Counted from the stretch's first letter, positions 7,774-16,623 are shown. The stretch is 64,000 nucleotides of DNA from Leucobacter ruminantium (GCF_017565705.1 NZ_JAGDYL010000018.1:1-64000); one strand, 5' to 3'. Program-made: numbers and translations. Notes: generated from the sequence alone by a model not told the origin.

Positions 7774-8961
7774 ATGACGGCCGCAACGCAGCGTCCCGGG
7801 AGCCCCTCCGGCCCTGGCTCGCGCAGGATCTCCCCCGCTCCCCGCACGAGCCCCCTCCGGGTCGGCCTGCGCGCCACCCCTGGCGACGCGAAGCAGCACA
7901 ACCGCACGCTCGTGCTGCAGACCCTCTACCTCTCGGGCCCCCTCAGCCGCGCCGACATCGCCCGGGCGACCGGCCTCACCAAGGTGACCATCTCGGGCCT
8001 CGTCGCGGAGCTCATCGGCGAGGGCCTCGCCCACGAGCTCGGCCAGCAGGAGTCGCAGCGCCCCGGCAAGCCTGCGATCCTCGTCGACCTCGCCCGCGAG
8101 GCGCACGCGGCGGTGTGCATCGACCTGAGCGACCACCTGCTCCTCCGCGGAGCCGTGATCCGCCTCGACGGCGAGGTGCTCGCTCGCCGAGATGCGCCGC
8201 TCGACGGCGCAACTGGCGAAGCCGCCCTAGAGCTCGCGATCGGCCTCGCAGTCGAGCTGCAGGCGGCGAGCGCGGCGCCGCTGCTCGGCGTCGGCATCGG
8301 CACCCCCGGCGTCACCGACGACGACGGCGTCGTGCGCACCGCGCCCAACCTCGGCTGGGAGAATCTGCACCTGCGCGCCGCCGTCGAGGAGCGCACGGGC
8401 CTGCCCGTCTCGGTCGGCAACGACGCCAACGTCTCGGCGCTCGCCGAATACGGCTCGGGGCGCACGAGCGACGACTTCATCCTCATCACCATCGGCCACG
8501 GCGTCGGCTCCGGCCTCGTCATCGACGGCCGCCCCGTCAAGGGCCACCGCTTCGCGGCCGGCGAGATCGGCCAGGTCATGGTCGGCACGGATCTCGGCCT
8601 CGACGCCCCCTACTCCCGGGAGCAGGTGCTCGAGCACTGGCTCTCAGTGCCGCGGCTCAACGCGGCGCTCGACGACGCTCCGGCCGACGCGCGCGAGAGC
8701 GTCCTGCGGGAGGCCGGCAGCCGCCTGGGCGTTGCGCTCGCTCCCGTCGTCGGCGCCCTCAACCTGTCGGAGATCGTGCTCGCCGGGCCGGCCGAGCTGC
8801 TCGAGGGCACGCTCATCGACGCCGTGTCCGACATCCTGCACCGCCGCACCATGCCCGACACGCACGACGCCCTGCATCTGCGGCTCAGCACGCAGGGCGA
8901 AGACCTGGTGCTGCGCGGCGCGCTCGCGATCGTGCTGCAGGACAGGCTCGGCGTCTCATGA
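7774..8961 (+). CDS. ROK-family transcriptional repressor
   Basis: A 395-residue protein: a low-complexity N-terminus, a winged-helix DNA-binding domain at about residues 38-95 (LSRADIARATGLTKVTISGLV), then a ROK domain (GVGIGTPGVTDDDG, GNDANVSALAEYG, GHGVGSGLVIDG, AAGEIGQVMVG). The zinc-binding CxCGxxGCxE cluster of ROK kinases is missing; the segment after GEIGQ reads GTDLGLDAPYSREQ instead, so it is a regulator and not a kinase. It probably senses an amino sugar or its phosphate and controls the ABC operon that it heads. Start ATG 7774 has no ribosome site but a promoter box immediately before it. Confidence 0.85.
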   Translation: MTAATQRPGSPSGPGSRRISPAPRTSPLRVGLRATPGDAKQHNRTLVLQTLYLSGPLSRADIARATGLTKVTISGLVAELIGEGLAHELGQQESQRPGKPAILVDLAREAHAAVCIDLSDHLLLRGAVIRLDGEVLARRDAPLDGATGEAALELAIGLAVELQAASAAPLLGVGIGTPGVTDDDGVVRTAPNLGWENLHLRAAVEERTGLPVSVGNDANVSALAEYGSGRTSDDFILITIGHGVGSGLVIDGRPVKGHRFAAGEIGQVMVGTDLGLDAPYSREQVLEHWLSVPRLNAALDDAPADARESVLREAGSRLGVALAPVVGALNLSEIVLAGPAELLEGTLIDAVSDILHRRTMPDTHDALHLRLSTQGEDLVLRGALAIVLQDRLGVS

Positions 8962-8962
8962 C

Positions 8963-8987
8963 GGCGAGGGATCCGCGATCCCTCGCC
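8963..8987 (+). terminator. Hairpin after the ROK gene
   Basis: A perfect 11-bp stem (ggcgagggatc with gatccctcgcc) and a 3-base loop begins 2 bases after the ROK stop. There is no T run. It is built from two copies of the genome's iterated GAGGGATC word. It could terminate or attenuate between the repressor gene and the binding-protein gene 60 bases later. Confidence 0.55.
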
Positions 8988-9046
8988 CCATCTCACCCCA
9001 TACCGCGCACCGGCAGCAGCCGGACGCACACCGAAAGGAAAACACC

Positions 9047-10378
9047 ATGAAGAGAAAGCTCGCGGGTCTCACCGCCGCGGCCGTGGCTTCCGCTCTGCTG
9101 TTCACCGGCTGCAGCCAGGGCGGCTCGGGCGGCGGCGAGGGCGATTCGATCACGATGTGGGTCATCGGGTCCGACACCCCGAAGGAGGCGCGCGACTACC
9201 TCACCTCCGAGTTCAAGGAGCAGACGGGCGCCGACCTCAAGATCGAGGAGCAGACCTGGGGAGACATCGTCACCAAGCTCACCACTGCGCTCCCCGACGC
9301 CGAGAACACCCCCGACGTGACAGAGATCGGCAACACGCAGTCGCCGACCTTCACGAACGTGGGCGCCTTCCTCGACATCAGCGACATGTACGACGAGCTC
9401 GGCGGCGACGACCTGCTGCAGTCCTTCGTCGAGGCCGGCGCCGTCGAGGGCAAGAACTACACCCTCCCCTACTACTTCGGCTCGCGCTACGTCTTCTACC
9501 GCAAGGACGTGTGGGAGGCCGCAGGCGTTTCCACTCCTGCGACGCTCGACGAGTTCAACGCCGCGGTCGCCACGATCGCAGAGAAGAACCCCAAGGGCAT
9601 CGACGGCTTCTCGGGCTTCTACCTCGGCGGTCAGGACTGGCGCGACGGCATCTCGTGGATCTTCGCGAACGGCGGCGACATCGCCGAGTTCCAGGACGGC
9701 GAGTGGAAGGCGACCCTCGACTCGCCCGAATCGCTCAAGGGCCTCGAGCAGCTGCAGCAGATCTACCGCACCGCCTCGAACGCGCCGAACGATGCGAAGG
9801 ATGCGAACCAGTACCAGTTCCTGAACGACTCCGACCAGGTCAAGGACGAGGACGGCAACGTCACCGGCGACCTCTCGCTCTCCGCCGCGACCATCATGGC
9901 CCCGGGCTGGGCGCACTGGTCGATCGGCGACCTCGTCGAGCAGGACGGCGAGATGGTGCGCGAGTGGAACGACGACACCTTCGGCACCCTCGTGCTGCCC
10001 GGCAACGACGGCAAGCCCGCCCCCGTCTTCGCCGGCGGATCGAACATCGGCATCTCTGCGAAGTCGAAGAACCCCGAGCTCGCCAAGGAGCTCATGCAGA
10101 TCATCTTCTCCGAGGAGTACCAGAACATCCTCGGCGAGAACGGCCTCGGCCCTGCGAACCAGAAGTACGCCCACTCCCTCGGCGACGACCAGTTCGCCCA
10201 GGCCCTCGTCGAGTCGGCCTCGAACTCGAAGCTGACCCCCGCCGCGCCCGGTTGGGCCGCGATCGAGGCGAAGAACATCATGGAGGAGTTCTTCGCGCAG
10301 ATCCGCGACGCCGAGGATCTCGAGCAGCTGGCGAAGGACACCAACGCCAAGCTCGATCCGCTCCTCAACCAGAAGTGA
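9047..10378 (+). CDS. ABC sugar-binding lipoprotein (family 1 extracellular solute-binding)
   Basis: A 443-residue secreted lipoprotein: KRK at the N-terminus, a hydrophobic stretch, and the lipobox LFTGC, so the mature protein begins at Cys22. The body has family-1 binding-protein segments (ITMWVIGSDTP, DVTEIGNTQSPTF, YYFGSRYVFYRKDVWEAAG, FAGGSNIGISAKS). The ATG at 9047 is preceded by gaaagga at 8-base spacing. By position and partners it corresponds to DasA-like binding proteins for chito-oligosaccharides or GlcNAc, but the ligand is an inference. No ATPase gene is present in the operon, so a shared MsiK-like ATPase elsewhere is expected. Confidence 0.88.
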   Translation: MKRKLAGLTAAAVASALLFTGCSQGGSGGGEGDSITMWVIGSDTPKEARDYLTSEFKEQTGADLKIEEQTWGDIVTKLTTALPDAENTPDVTEIGNTQSPTFTNVGAFLDISDMYDELGGDDLLQSFVEAGAVEGKNYTLPYYFGSRYVFYRKDVWEAAGVSTPATLDEFNAAVATIAEKNPKGIDGFSGFYLGGQDWRDGISWIFANGGDIAEFQDGEWKATLDSPESLKGLEQLQQIYRTASNAPNDAKDANQYQFLNDSDQVKDEDGNVTGDLSLSAATIMAPGWAHWSIGDLVEQDGEMVREWNDDTFGTLVLPGNDGKPAPVFAGGSNIGISAKSKNPELAKELMQIIFSEEYQNILGENGLGPANQKYAHSLGDDQFAQALVESASNSKLTPAAPGWAAIEAKNIMEEFFAQIRDAEDLEQLAKDTNAKLDPLLNQK

Positions 10379-10384
10379 TGCGGC

Positions 10385-10426
10385 GGGCGGCGGATCCCTC
10401 GTCCGTCGATGAGGGATCCGCCGCCC
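10385..10426 (+). terminator. Perfect 16-bp inverted repeat between binding protein and permease genes
   Basis: gggcggcggatccctc pairs without mismatch with gagggatccgccgccc across a 10-base loop. It starts 7 bases after the binding-protein stop and ends 35 bases before the first permease. Such hairpins usually stabilise the upstream mRNA segment and reduce readthrough, so that the binding protein is made in excess over the permeases. It too is built from the GAGGGATC word. Confidence 0.7.
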
Positions 10427-10460
10427 ACCCATCCTCACGAACCCACCCGAAAGGCCCGCG

Positions 10461-11384
10461 ATGAGCACCGCTCCCGCACCTGCGCCGCCCAGGCGGCGCA
10501 GGTTCCGCATCACGCCCTACGCCCTGCTGCTGCCGGCCACCCTCATCGTGCTGCTCGCGCTCGGCTACCCGATCGTCTGGCAGCTCATCACCTCGATGCA
10601 GCACTTCGGGCTCGCGCAGCAGTTCGGCCAGCCGCCGGAGTGGGTCTGGTTCGGCAACTACATCGAGCTCTTCACCTCGAAGACGACCTGGCTGGTCGTG
10701 GGCCGCTCGGTCGCGTTCTGCCTCCTCACCGCGGGCGTCACGATGGTCGTCGGCCTCGCCCTCGCGCTGCTCATGCAGGCCGTCTCCACCGTCGCGCGCA
10801 TCATCCTGCAGGTCTCGTTGCTGCTCGCGTGGGCCACCCCCGTCGTCGCGGCGATGACCATCTGGAACTGGATCTTCGACTGGCGCCGCGGCCTCGTCAA
10901 CTGGGTGCTCACCAGCGTCGGCATCCCGATGCAGGGCCACAACTGGCTGCAGGATCCGCTGAGCTTCTTCGGCGTCGCGCTCGTCATCGTCGTCTGGATG
11001 AGCGTGCCGTTCGTCGCGTTCTCCATCTACGCCGGCCTCACGCAGGTGCCGGGCGAGGTGCTCGAGGCCGCGCAGATGGACGGCGCGACGCCCTGGCAGC
11101 GCCTGCGCGACATCGTGCTGCCGCTCGTCAAACCGGTGCTCGGCATCGTGATGCTGCTGCAGATCATCTGGGATCTTCGGGTCTTCGCGCAGATCAAGCT
11201 GCTGCAGGATCGCGGATCCCTCGCGAGCCAGACCGACGTTCTCGGCACCTACATCTACCAGCTCGGCGTCGGGTCGAGCGACTTCGCCATGGCCAGCGCG
11301 ATGTCGATCTTCGTGCTCCTGCTCACGATCGCGCTGAGCTGGGCCTACGTCCGCAATCTGCTGAAGGAGGATGAGCAGCCGTGA
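10461..11384 (+). CDS. ABC sugar permease, MalF/DasB type
   Basis: A 307-residue inner-membrane permease with six predicted helices, of which the first is RITPYALLLPATLIVLLAL. The ATPase-docking EAA loop is clear: VLEAAQMDGATPWQRL followed by IVLPLVKP. Its Arg/Pro-rich N-terminus is cytosolic. It forms a heterodimer with the next gene product, whose GTG start overlaps its stop by 4 bp. ATG start at 10461 after a purine-rich gaaaggcccgcg leader. Confidence 0.92.
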   Translation: MSTAPAPAPPRRRRFRITPYALLLPATLIVLLALGYPIVWQLITSMQHFGLAQQFGQPPEWVWFGNYIELFTSKTTWLVVGRSVAFCLLTAGVTMVVGLALALLMQAVSTVARIILQVSLLLAWATPVVAAMTIWNWIFDWRRGLVNWVLTSVGIPMQGHNWLQDPLSFFGVALVIVVWMSVPFVAFSIYAGLTQVPGEVLEAAQMDGATPWQRLRDIVLPLVKPVLGIVMLLQIIWDLRVFAQIKLLQDRGSLASQTDVLGTYIYQLGVGSSDFAMASAMSIFVLLLTIALSWAYVRNLLKEDEQP

Positions 11385-12289
11385 GCAGCACGTCTCCCCG
11401 CACCTCGACCATGACGGCGCCACTCGGCGTCGTGAACCGTCGCGGCCGCGCGAACCCCAAGCGCATCACGAGGGCGCTGCTCGGCGCGCTGGCCGTGATC
11501 ATCGCCCTGATCTGGGTGTTCCCCGTCTACTGGATGCTGAACTCGTCGCTGCTGTCGAACGCGGTGCTCGAGCGCACCACGCCGACGCTGCTGCCCCTCG
11601 GCGGATCCCTCAGGAACTTCATCTCGGTGTTCGAGGACGGCGGTTTCCTGCGTGCGCTCGGCGTGAGCCTCGCGGTCGCGGGCATCGCCGTGACCTGCTG
11701 CCTCGTCTTCGCCTTCCTCGCCTCGCTCGCCATCAGCCGCTTCCGCTTCAAGGGGCGCCGCGGCTTCGTGCTCGCCGTGCTGTTCATCCAGATGCTGCCC
11801 GCGGAGGGCATGTTTATCGCGCAGTACAAGCTGATGGACGGCATCGGTCTGCTCAACTCGGTGATCGGCGTCAGCATCATCTACATCGCGGCCGTCGTGC
11901 CCTTCACGATCTGGATGCTGCGGGGCTTCGTCGCGGGCATCCCCGCCGATCTCGAGGAGGCGGCGATGGTCGACGGGCTGAGCCGCACCCAGGCCTTCCT
12001 GCGCATCACCTTCCCGCTGCTCGCGCCGGGGCTCATCGCGAGCGGCGTGTACGCCTTCCTGCAGGCGTGGAACGAGTTCACGGTCGCGCTCGTGATCCTG
12101 CAGGACTCGGGCACCCAGACCCTCCCGCTCTGGTTGCGCGGCTTCGTGCAGCAGTCGGCCTCGCGCGCGATCGACTGGGGCGAGGTGATGGCGGCCTCGA
12201 CGCTCGTCGCGGTGCCGGTGATCGTGTTCTTCATGTTCGTGCAGGGCCGCATGACGAGCGGCATGGTGAGCGGGGCGGTGAAGGGATGA
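11381..12289 (+). CDS. ABC sugar permease, MalG/DasC type
   Basis: A 302-residue permease, the partner of the preceding gene product. Six predicted helices; EAA loop at DLEEAAMVDGLSRTQAFLRI followed by TFPLLAPG. The conserved AWNEF motif of MalG-type permeases is present (QAWNEFTVAL). The GTG start at 11381 lies within the upstream stop (GTGA), and the stop overlaps the GH3 start (ATGA), so these genes are translated as a block. Confidence 0.92.
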   Translation: MSSTSPRTSTMTAPLGVVNRRGRANPKRITRALLGALAVIIALIWVFPVYWMLNSSLLSNAVLERTTPTLLPLGGSLRNFISVFEDGGFLRALGVSLAVAGIAVTCCLVFAFLASLAISRFRFKGRRGFVLAVLFIQMLPAEGMFIAQYKLMDGIGLLNSVIGVSIIYIAAVVPFTIWMLRGFVAGIPADLEEAAMVDGLSRTQAFLRITFPLLAPGLIASGVYAFLQAWNEFTVALVILQDSGTQTLPLWLRGFVQQSASRAIDWGEVMAASTLVAVPVIVFFMFVQGRMTSGMVSGAVKG

Positions 12290-13935
12290 GCGAGGGATCC
12301 GGGGGCGCCGCATCGCGCACCGCTCCGGCCGAGGGCGACCGGTCCGACCTCCGCCGCGAGGTCCGCGCGACGCTCATGCCGGGCTTCGTCGGCTTCGACG
12401 CGCCGGAGTGGCTGGTCGAGGCCCTCGGCGACGGCCTCGTGGCGAGCTGCGTCTACGGCGCCAATGTGAGGGATCGGGAGCAGCTCGCCCGTCTCGGCGC
12501 CGCCCTGCGCGCGGCGGGGCCCGACTCGCTCATCGCGATCGACGAGGAGGGCGGCGAGGTGACCCGCCTGCACTACCTCGAGGGCGCGCCGTATCCCGGC
12601 GCCGCGGTGCTCGGGAGGATCGACGACCCCGACTACACGGAGGAGATCGGACGCCGCGTCGGGCGCGACATCCTCGCCTCCGGCTTCAACCTGGCGCTCG
12701 CACCCGACGCCGACGTCAACAGCAACGCCGCGAACCCCGTGATCGGCACGCGCAGCTTCGGCGCCGACCCCGCGCTCGCCTCGCGGCACGTCGAGGCGTG
12801 GGTGCGCGGACTGGAGAGCACAGGGGCGGTCTCGTGCCCCAAGCACTTCCCCGGCCACGGCGACACGGCGCAGGACTCGCACCTCGCGCTGCCCGTCGTC
12901 GACGCGCCCCTCGAGGTGATCGAGCGGCGCGACCTGCCGCCCTTCCGCGCGGCGATCGCCGCCGGTGCGCGCACGATCATGACCTCGCACATCCTCCTGC
13001 CGCAGCTCGACCCCGCGGGCCCCGCGACCTTCAGCCGCGCGATCCTGCACGACCTGCTGCGCGAGCGGCTGGGCTTCGACGGCGTGATCGTCTCGGACGC
13101 GCTCGACATGGCGGGCGCGAGCGGCGAGATCGGCGTCCCCGAGGCGGCCGTGCGCGCGCTCGCGGCCGGGTGCGACCTGCTGTGCCTCGGCACCGGAACC
13201 GACGGGGATCGGTTGCACGGGATCGAGCAGCACGTGCTCGACGCCGTGCGCGAGGGGCGCCTCGATGAGGCGCGCGTGCGCGAAGCCGCGTCGCGCGTGC
13301 GCGCGCTCGCGAGCGGTGCGGCGTCCGGGGACGCGTCGCCTGTCGCGTTCGCGCCGGGGACCGCGGCCGGAACCGCCGATGCGGGGGCCGGATCCCTCGC
13401 CTCCGCCACCGCCGATGCACCGGATGCACCGGATGCCGCCATCGTGGCGCCCGCCTCGCTCGCCCGCGAGCTGGAGCGCATCGCCGCGAGCTTCGACGGA
13501 GCGGAGACCGCCAGGGCGTGGTTCGCCGACCACCCGAGCGCCTGGGTGCTGCGCATCGACGCCGAGGCCAACATGGCCGTCGGCCATGCGCCCTGGGGAC
13601 CGTTCGCGGCCGCCGCGCACCCGCTGCCCGGAGGCGAGCCCGCAGCCTCGGCCTTCGCGAGGCGGCCCCTGATTCCGGTCGACGAAGCCTCGACCCCGCT
13701 CTGGCCGCTCGAGGAGCTGACCGAGCAGGGCGCCGTGGTGATCGGCCGCGACATCCACAGGCGCGCCTTCGCGCGGGAGTGCGTGGACGGGCTGCGCGCC
13801 GCGGGCGTGCCCGTGCTCTGCGTCGAGGCGGGCTGGCCGGGTACGGAGACCGGATACGCTGATCTCGCCTGCTTCGGCTCCTCCAGACTCGTCGGCAGCG
13901 CGCTCCTGGCACTGATGGAAGGCGGCACCCTGTGA
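12286..13935 (+). CDS. Glycoside hydrolase family 3 beta-N-acetylhexosaminidase (NagZ/DasD-like)
   Basis: The 549-residue cytosolic enzyme has the GH3 hexosaminidase signature KHFPGHGDTAQDSH at about residue 186, where the His of the DSH part acts as general acid/base in the NagZ subfamily, and the nucleophile Asp271 in VSDALDMAGA. There is no signal peptide, so it acts on disaccharides or muropeptides after import. A C-terminal region of about 190 residues follows the barrel; its middle (GAASGDASPV to DAPDAA) is a low-complexity linker. In Streptomyces the das operon also ends with a hexosaminidase (dasD), though of its own type. Overlaps both neighbours by 4 bp. Confidence 0.88.
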   Translation: MSEGSGGAASRTAPAEGDRSDLRREVRATLMPGFVGFDAPEWLVEALGDGLVASCVYGANVRDREQLARLGAALRAAGPDSLIAIDEEGGEVTRLHYLEGAPYPGAAVLGRIDDPDYTEEIGRRVGRDILASGFNLALAPDADVNSNAANPVIGTRSFGADPALASRHVEAWVRGLESTGAVSCPKHFPGHGDTAQDSHLALPVVDAPLEVIERRDLPPFRAAIAAGARTIMTSHILLPQLDPAGPATFSRAILHDLLRERLGFDGVIVSDALDMAGASGEIGVPEAAVRALAAGCDLLCLGTGTDGDRLHGIEQHVLDAVREGRLDEARVREAASRVRALASGAASGDASPVAFAPGTAAGTADAGAGSLASATADAPDAPDAAIVAPASLARELERIAASFDGAETARAWFADHPSAWVLRIDAEANMAVGHAPWGPFAAAAHPLPGGEPAASAFARRPLIPVDEASTPLWPLEELTEQGAVVIGRDIHRRAFARECVDGLRAAGVPVLCVEAGWPGTETGYADLACFGSSRLVGSALLALMEGGTL

Positions 13936-14831
13936 CCTCCCCCGCTCGCATCGGCATGGACATCGGCGGCACCAAGACCGAGGCGATCGCGCTCGACGAG
14001 CTCGGCCGGGTCGAGGCCACCGTCACCCGGCCCACCGTGAGCGGCGCGGAAGGCGTGCTCTCGACTGCCGAGGCGGCCGTCGCCGAGCTCGCCGAGCGCA
14101 CGGGACGCACGGGCTTCGCATCGATCGGCGTCGGCCTGCCCGGTCAGATCGACCGGCGGTCGGGCGAGGTGCGCAACGCCTACAACATGGGCATCGACTC
14201 ACTCGCGATCGGACCCGAGCTCGGCCGCCGCACCGGCATCCCAGTCTCCATCGACAACGACGTGACGGCCGCCGCGATCGGCGCCGCGCACCTCATGGAG
14301 CTGGGCGGCACGGTCGCCTACCTGAACCTCGGCACGGGGGTGGCCTCGGGCATCATCGTCGACGGCGCCCCGCTGCGCGGCAAGCTCGGCATGGCCGGCG
14401 AGATCGGACACCTCCCCATCGGACGCCTCGGACGGCCCTGCCCCTGCGGCCAGACCGGGTGCCTCGAGACCGAGGCGAGCGGTTCGGCGCTCAAGGCCTA
14501 CTGGCCGGCGGGCGGGGAACACCCCGGCCGCACGCTCCTGACCGCGGCGGCCTCGGGCGATCGCGACGCCCGCCGCTGCTTCGAACTCCTCGTGCAGGGC
14601 GCCGCGAGCGCGATCCGCCTGCTCGGGCTGTCGCTCGACCCCGACTCGCTCGTGATCGGCGGCGGTCTGCGTCTGCTGGGCGCCCCACTGCGGGACGGCA
14701 TCAGGGACGAGCTCGCGCGCTGGGAGGCGGAGTCGCCGTTCCTCGCGGCTCTCGAGCTGAGTCGGAGATTCCAGCTGCTGCCGGAGGGATCCCCCGCCGC
14801 AGCGGTGGGCGCCGCGCTCGCCGCAGGCTGA
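13932..14831 (+). CDS. ROK-family sugar kinase (GlcNAc or glucose type)
   Basis: A 299-residue ROK kinase: IGMDIGGTKTEAIAL ATP loop at residues 7-21, GVGLPGQID, SIDNDVTAAAIGA with the catalytic Asp, LNLGTGVASGIIVDG, GEIGHLP and the zinc cluster CPCGQTGCLE at about residue 170. As the last gene of the ABC/GH3 operon it probably phosphorylates the monosaccharide released by the hexosaminidase, giving GlcNAc-6-P for NagA. GTG start at 13932 overlaps the GH3 stop. It is unrelated in family to the BadF-type kinase of the nag operon. Confidence 0.88.
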   Translation: MTSPARIGMDIGGTKTEAIALDELGRVEATVTRPTVSGAEGVLSTAEAAVAELAERTGRTGFASIGVGLPGQIDRRSGEVRNAYNMGIDSLAIGPELGRRTGIPVSIDNDVTAAAIGAAHLMELGGTVAYLNLGTGVASGIIVDGAPLRGKLGMAGEIGHLPIGRLGRPCPCGQTGCLETEASGSALKAYWPAGGEHPGRTLLTAAASGDRDARRCFELLVQGAASAIRLLGLSLDPDSLVIGGGLRLLGAPLRDGIRDELARWEAESPFLAALELSRRFQLLPEGSPAAAVGAALAAG

Positions 14832-14910
14832 GGGCGCCTCTTCCGTCGGTCGAGCGAGCGCTTTCCACCGCGCCGCACCCGAGAATTCACCGGCCCGTAG
14901 CGCATGAGAC

Positions 14911-14938
14911 TTGCGCATCCCCCACCACCCGCTAGCCT
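14911..14938 (+). promoter_or_regulatory. Leaderless-type promoter for the GNAT gene
   Basis: ttgcgc at 14911-14916 and tagcct at 14933-14938 form a -35/-10 pair with 16-base spacing; the -10 box ends 6 bases before the ATG at 14945. No ribosome binding site is present. Confidence 0.6.
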
Positions 14939-14944
14939 GGATCC

Positions 14945-15397
14945 ATGAACGCACTCCGCCTCGAAGAACTCTCGGCATCGACCATCGTCGCGGTGAACGC
15001 GCTGGGCCTCAAGCCGGGCCAGGAGCAGTTCATCACGCCGGTCTCCTACGCCGCGGCCGCAGCGGTCACCCCCGCGCACTCGGCCTGGCAGCGCGTGGTG
15101 CTCGACGACGATCGCGTCGTCGGCTTCGTCCACGGCAACTTCGATCCGGACGCTCCGCAGGAGGAGTTCCGAGCCGCTCTGTGGCGCATCAACGTCGATG
15201 CGGAGGCGCAGGGCAAGGGCGTCGGCACGTTCGCGGTGAACGCGCTCATCGAGGAGGCCCGCCGCCGCGGAGTCGACCGTCTCACGGTGCTCTGGGAGCG
15301 CGGCGAGGACGGCCCCGAGGAGTTCTTCCTCCACATCGGGTTCAAGCCGGTCGGCGAGACGCCCTACGGCGAGGTCATCGGCGCGATCGACCTCTGA
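14945..15397 (+). CDS. GNAT-family N-acetyltransferase
   Basis: 150 residues with the GNAT acetyl-CoA loop NVDAEAQGKGVGTFAVNALIEEA (the Q/RxxGxG/A pattern is QGKGVG) and a C-terminal FFLHIGFKPVGE strand. This fold transfers acetyl groups to amines, often spermidine, aminoglycosides or protein N-termini; the substrate is not predictable. The N-terminal ALGLKPGQEQFI resembles the spermidine/diamine acetyltransferase-like subgroup. It is followed 5 bases later by the EamA transporter gene, so the two are probably co-transcribed. Confidence 0.8.
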   Translation: MNALRLEELSASTIVAVNALGLKPGQEQFITPVSYAAAAAVTPAHSAWQRVVLDDDRVVGFVHGNFDPDAPQEEFRAALWRINVDAEAQGKGVGTFAVNALIEEARRRGVDRLTVLWERGEDGPEEFFLHIGFKPVGETPYGEVIGAIDL

Positions 15398-15402
15398 CGA
15401 GG

Positions 15403-16305
15403 TTGCCCGGCCCGATCGGGTCCGGCGCGCGAGGGGTACTGGTCTCGGTATCCTCCTCGGTCCTGTTCGCCGGCGTCTACTTCTTCACTCCGTACCTCGC
15501 TCCGGCATCCGCCGAGGGGCTTTGGGGTCTGCGCTTCCTGCTCACCATTCCGTTGATCGTGCTGGTGCTGCTCTCCTCGCGCGCGTGGCCCCTGGCGTCC
15601 GCGATCGGTCGCCGCATCCGGGCCAAGCCCGCTCTGCTGCTCCCCCTCTGCGCGTCGTCGGTGCTGCTCTCGGCGCAGATCTGGCTGTTCGGCTGGGCGC
15701 CGCTGCACGGCAGAGGGTTGCAGGTGGCGCTCGGGTACTTCCTGCTGCCGCTCGTGCTCGTGGTCGTCGGACGCATCCTCTACCGCGATCGCCTCACGCG
15801 GTGGCAGTGGGTCGCCGCGGGCATCGCCGCGGCGGGCGTGGTCTTCGAGTTGTTCCGCGTCGGCGGCATCTCGTGGGAGACGCTTCTGGTGGCGGGCGCC
15901 TACCCGGTCTATTTCGTGCTGCGCCGCTCGCTCGGCACGGGACACCTGGGCGGCATGTTCTGGGATTTCGCGCTGGCCGCGCCTGCCGCCGCGTTCTTCC
16001 TGATCCGCGAGGTCGTGGCGACCCCGGCGCTCGCCGAGAACCCGACGCTCGTCTGGCTGGGCCCGCTGTACGCCGTGGTCACGGGGCTCGCCCTGGTCTG
16101 CTACCTCACCGCTTCGAAACTGCTGTCGCTCAGTCTCTTCGGGCTGCTCAGCTACCTGGAGCCGGCGCTGCTGATGGTGGCGTCGCTCGCGAACGGCGAG
16201 CAGATCACCCCGGGCGAACTCGTCATGTACGGTGCCATCTGGGTCGCGGTGCTCGTGATCCTGGTCGGTGGAGTCGTGCAGCTGGTGAGGGCCAGACGGG
16301 GGTAG
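15403..16305 (+). CDS. rarD: EamA/RarD-family transporter
   Basis: About 300 residues with ten predicted helices and RarD features: LFAGVYFFTPYLAP near the start, LQVALGYFLLPLVLVVVGR in the middle and a C-terminal YLEPALLMVASLANGE segment. The family (RarD, linked to chloramphenicol sensitivity) exports small metabolites; the substrate is unknown. No ATG is available upstream of the first helix; TTG at 15403, directly after gacgagg, is the best start, although the spacing is short. The stop codon TAG is shared with the -10 box of the csoR-like gene. Confidence 0.7.
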   Translation: MPGPIGSGARGVLVSVSSSVLFAGVYFFTPYLAPASAEGLWGLRFLLTIPLIVLVLLSSRAWPLASAIGRRIRAKPALLLPLCASSVLLSAQIWLFGWAPLHGRGLQVALGYFLLPLVLVVVGRILYRDRLTRWQWVAAGIAAAGVVFELFRVGGISWETLLVAGAYPVYFVLRRSLGTGHLGGMFWDFALAAPAAAFFLIREVVATPALAENPTLVWLGPLYAVVTGLALVCYLTASKLLSLSLFGLLSYLEPALLMVASLANGEQITPGELVMYGAIWVAVLVILVGGVVQLVRARRG

Positions 16306-16308
16306 AGT
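16303..16308 (+). promoter_or_regulatory. -10 box of the CsoR-like gene (leaderless)
   Basis: tagagt ends 6 bases before the ATG at 16315, without a ribosome site. Its first three bases are the stop codon of the upstream transporter gene. Confidence 0.5.
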
Positions 16309-16314
16309 GCTCGC

Positions 16315-16623
16315 ATGAGTGAAGTCTCCTGCGAGTCGCACGAGGGCCACGGCTACATCGAGCACAAGGACGAACTGCTGAAGCGCCTGCGCCGCGCCGA
16401 GGGTCAGGTGCGCGGCGTCCACCGCATGGTCGAGGAGGACGCCTACTGCATCGACATCCTCACCCAGGTCTCGGCTGCGACGAAGGCGCTCGAGCGGGTG
16501 GCGCTCGCGCTGCTCGACGATCACCTGAGCCACTGCGTCGCCCAGGCGGCCGCGGAGGGCGGCGAGGTCGCGACCGAGAAGCTCAAGGAGGCGTCGGACG
16601 CGATCGCGCGCCTGGTGCGGTAG
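16315..16623 (+). CDS. csoR: CsoR-type copper-sensing repressor (DUF156)
   Basis: 102 residues, all-helical. The Cu(I) ligand set of CsoR is intact: Cys45, His70 and Cys74, with the same 25- and 4-residue spacing as C36/H61/C65 of M. tuberculosis CsoR. The arginine-rich RRAEGQVRGVHRMVE helix is the DNA-binding region. CsoR leaves its operator when copper binds. No copper ATPase or chaperone gene adjoins it, so its target lies elsewhere or it regulates itself. Confidence 0.85.
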   Translation: MSEVSCESHEGHGYIEHKDELLKRLRRAEGQVRGVHRMVEEDAYCIDILTQVSAATKALERVALALLDDHLSHCVAQAAAEGGEVATEKLKEASDAIARLVR

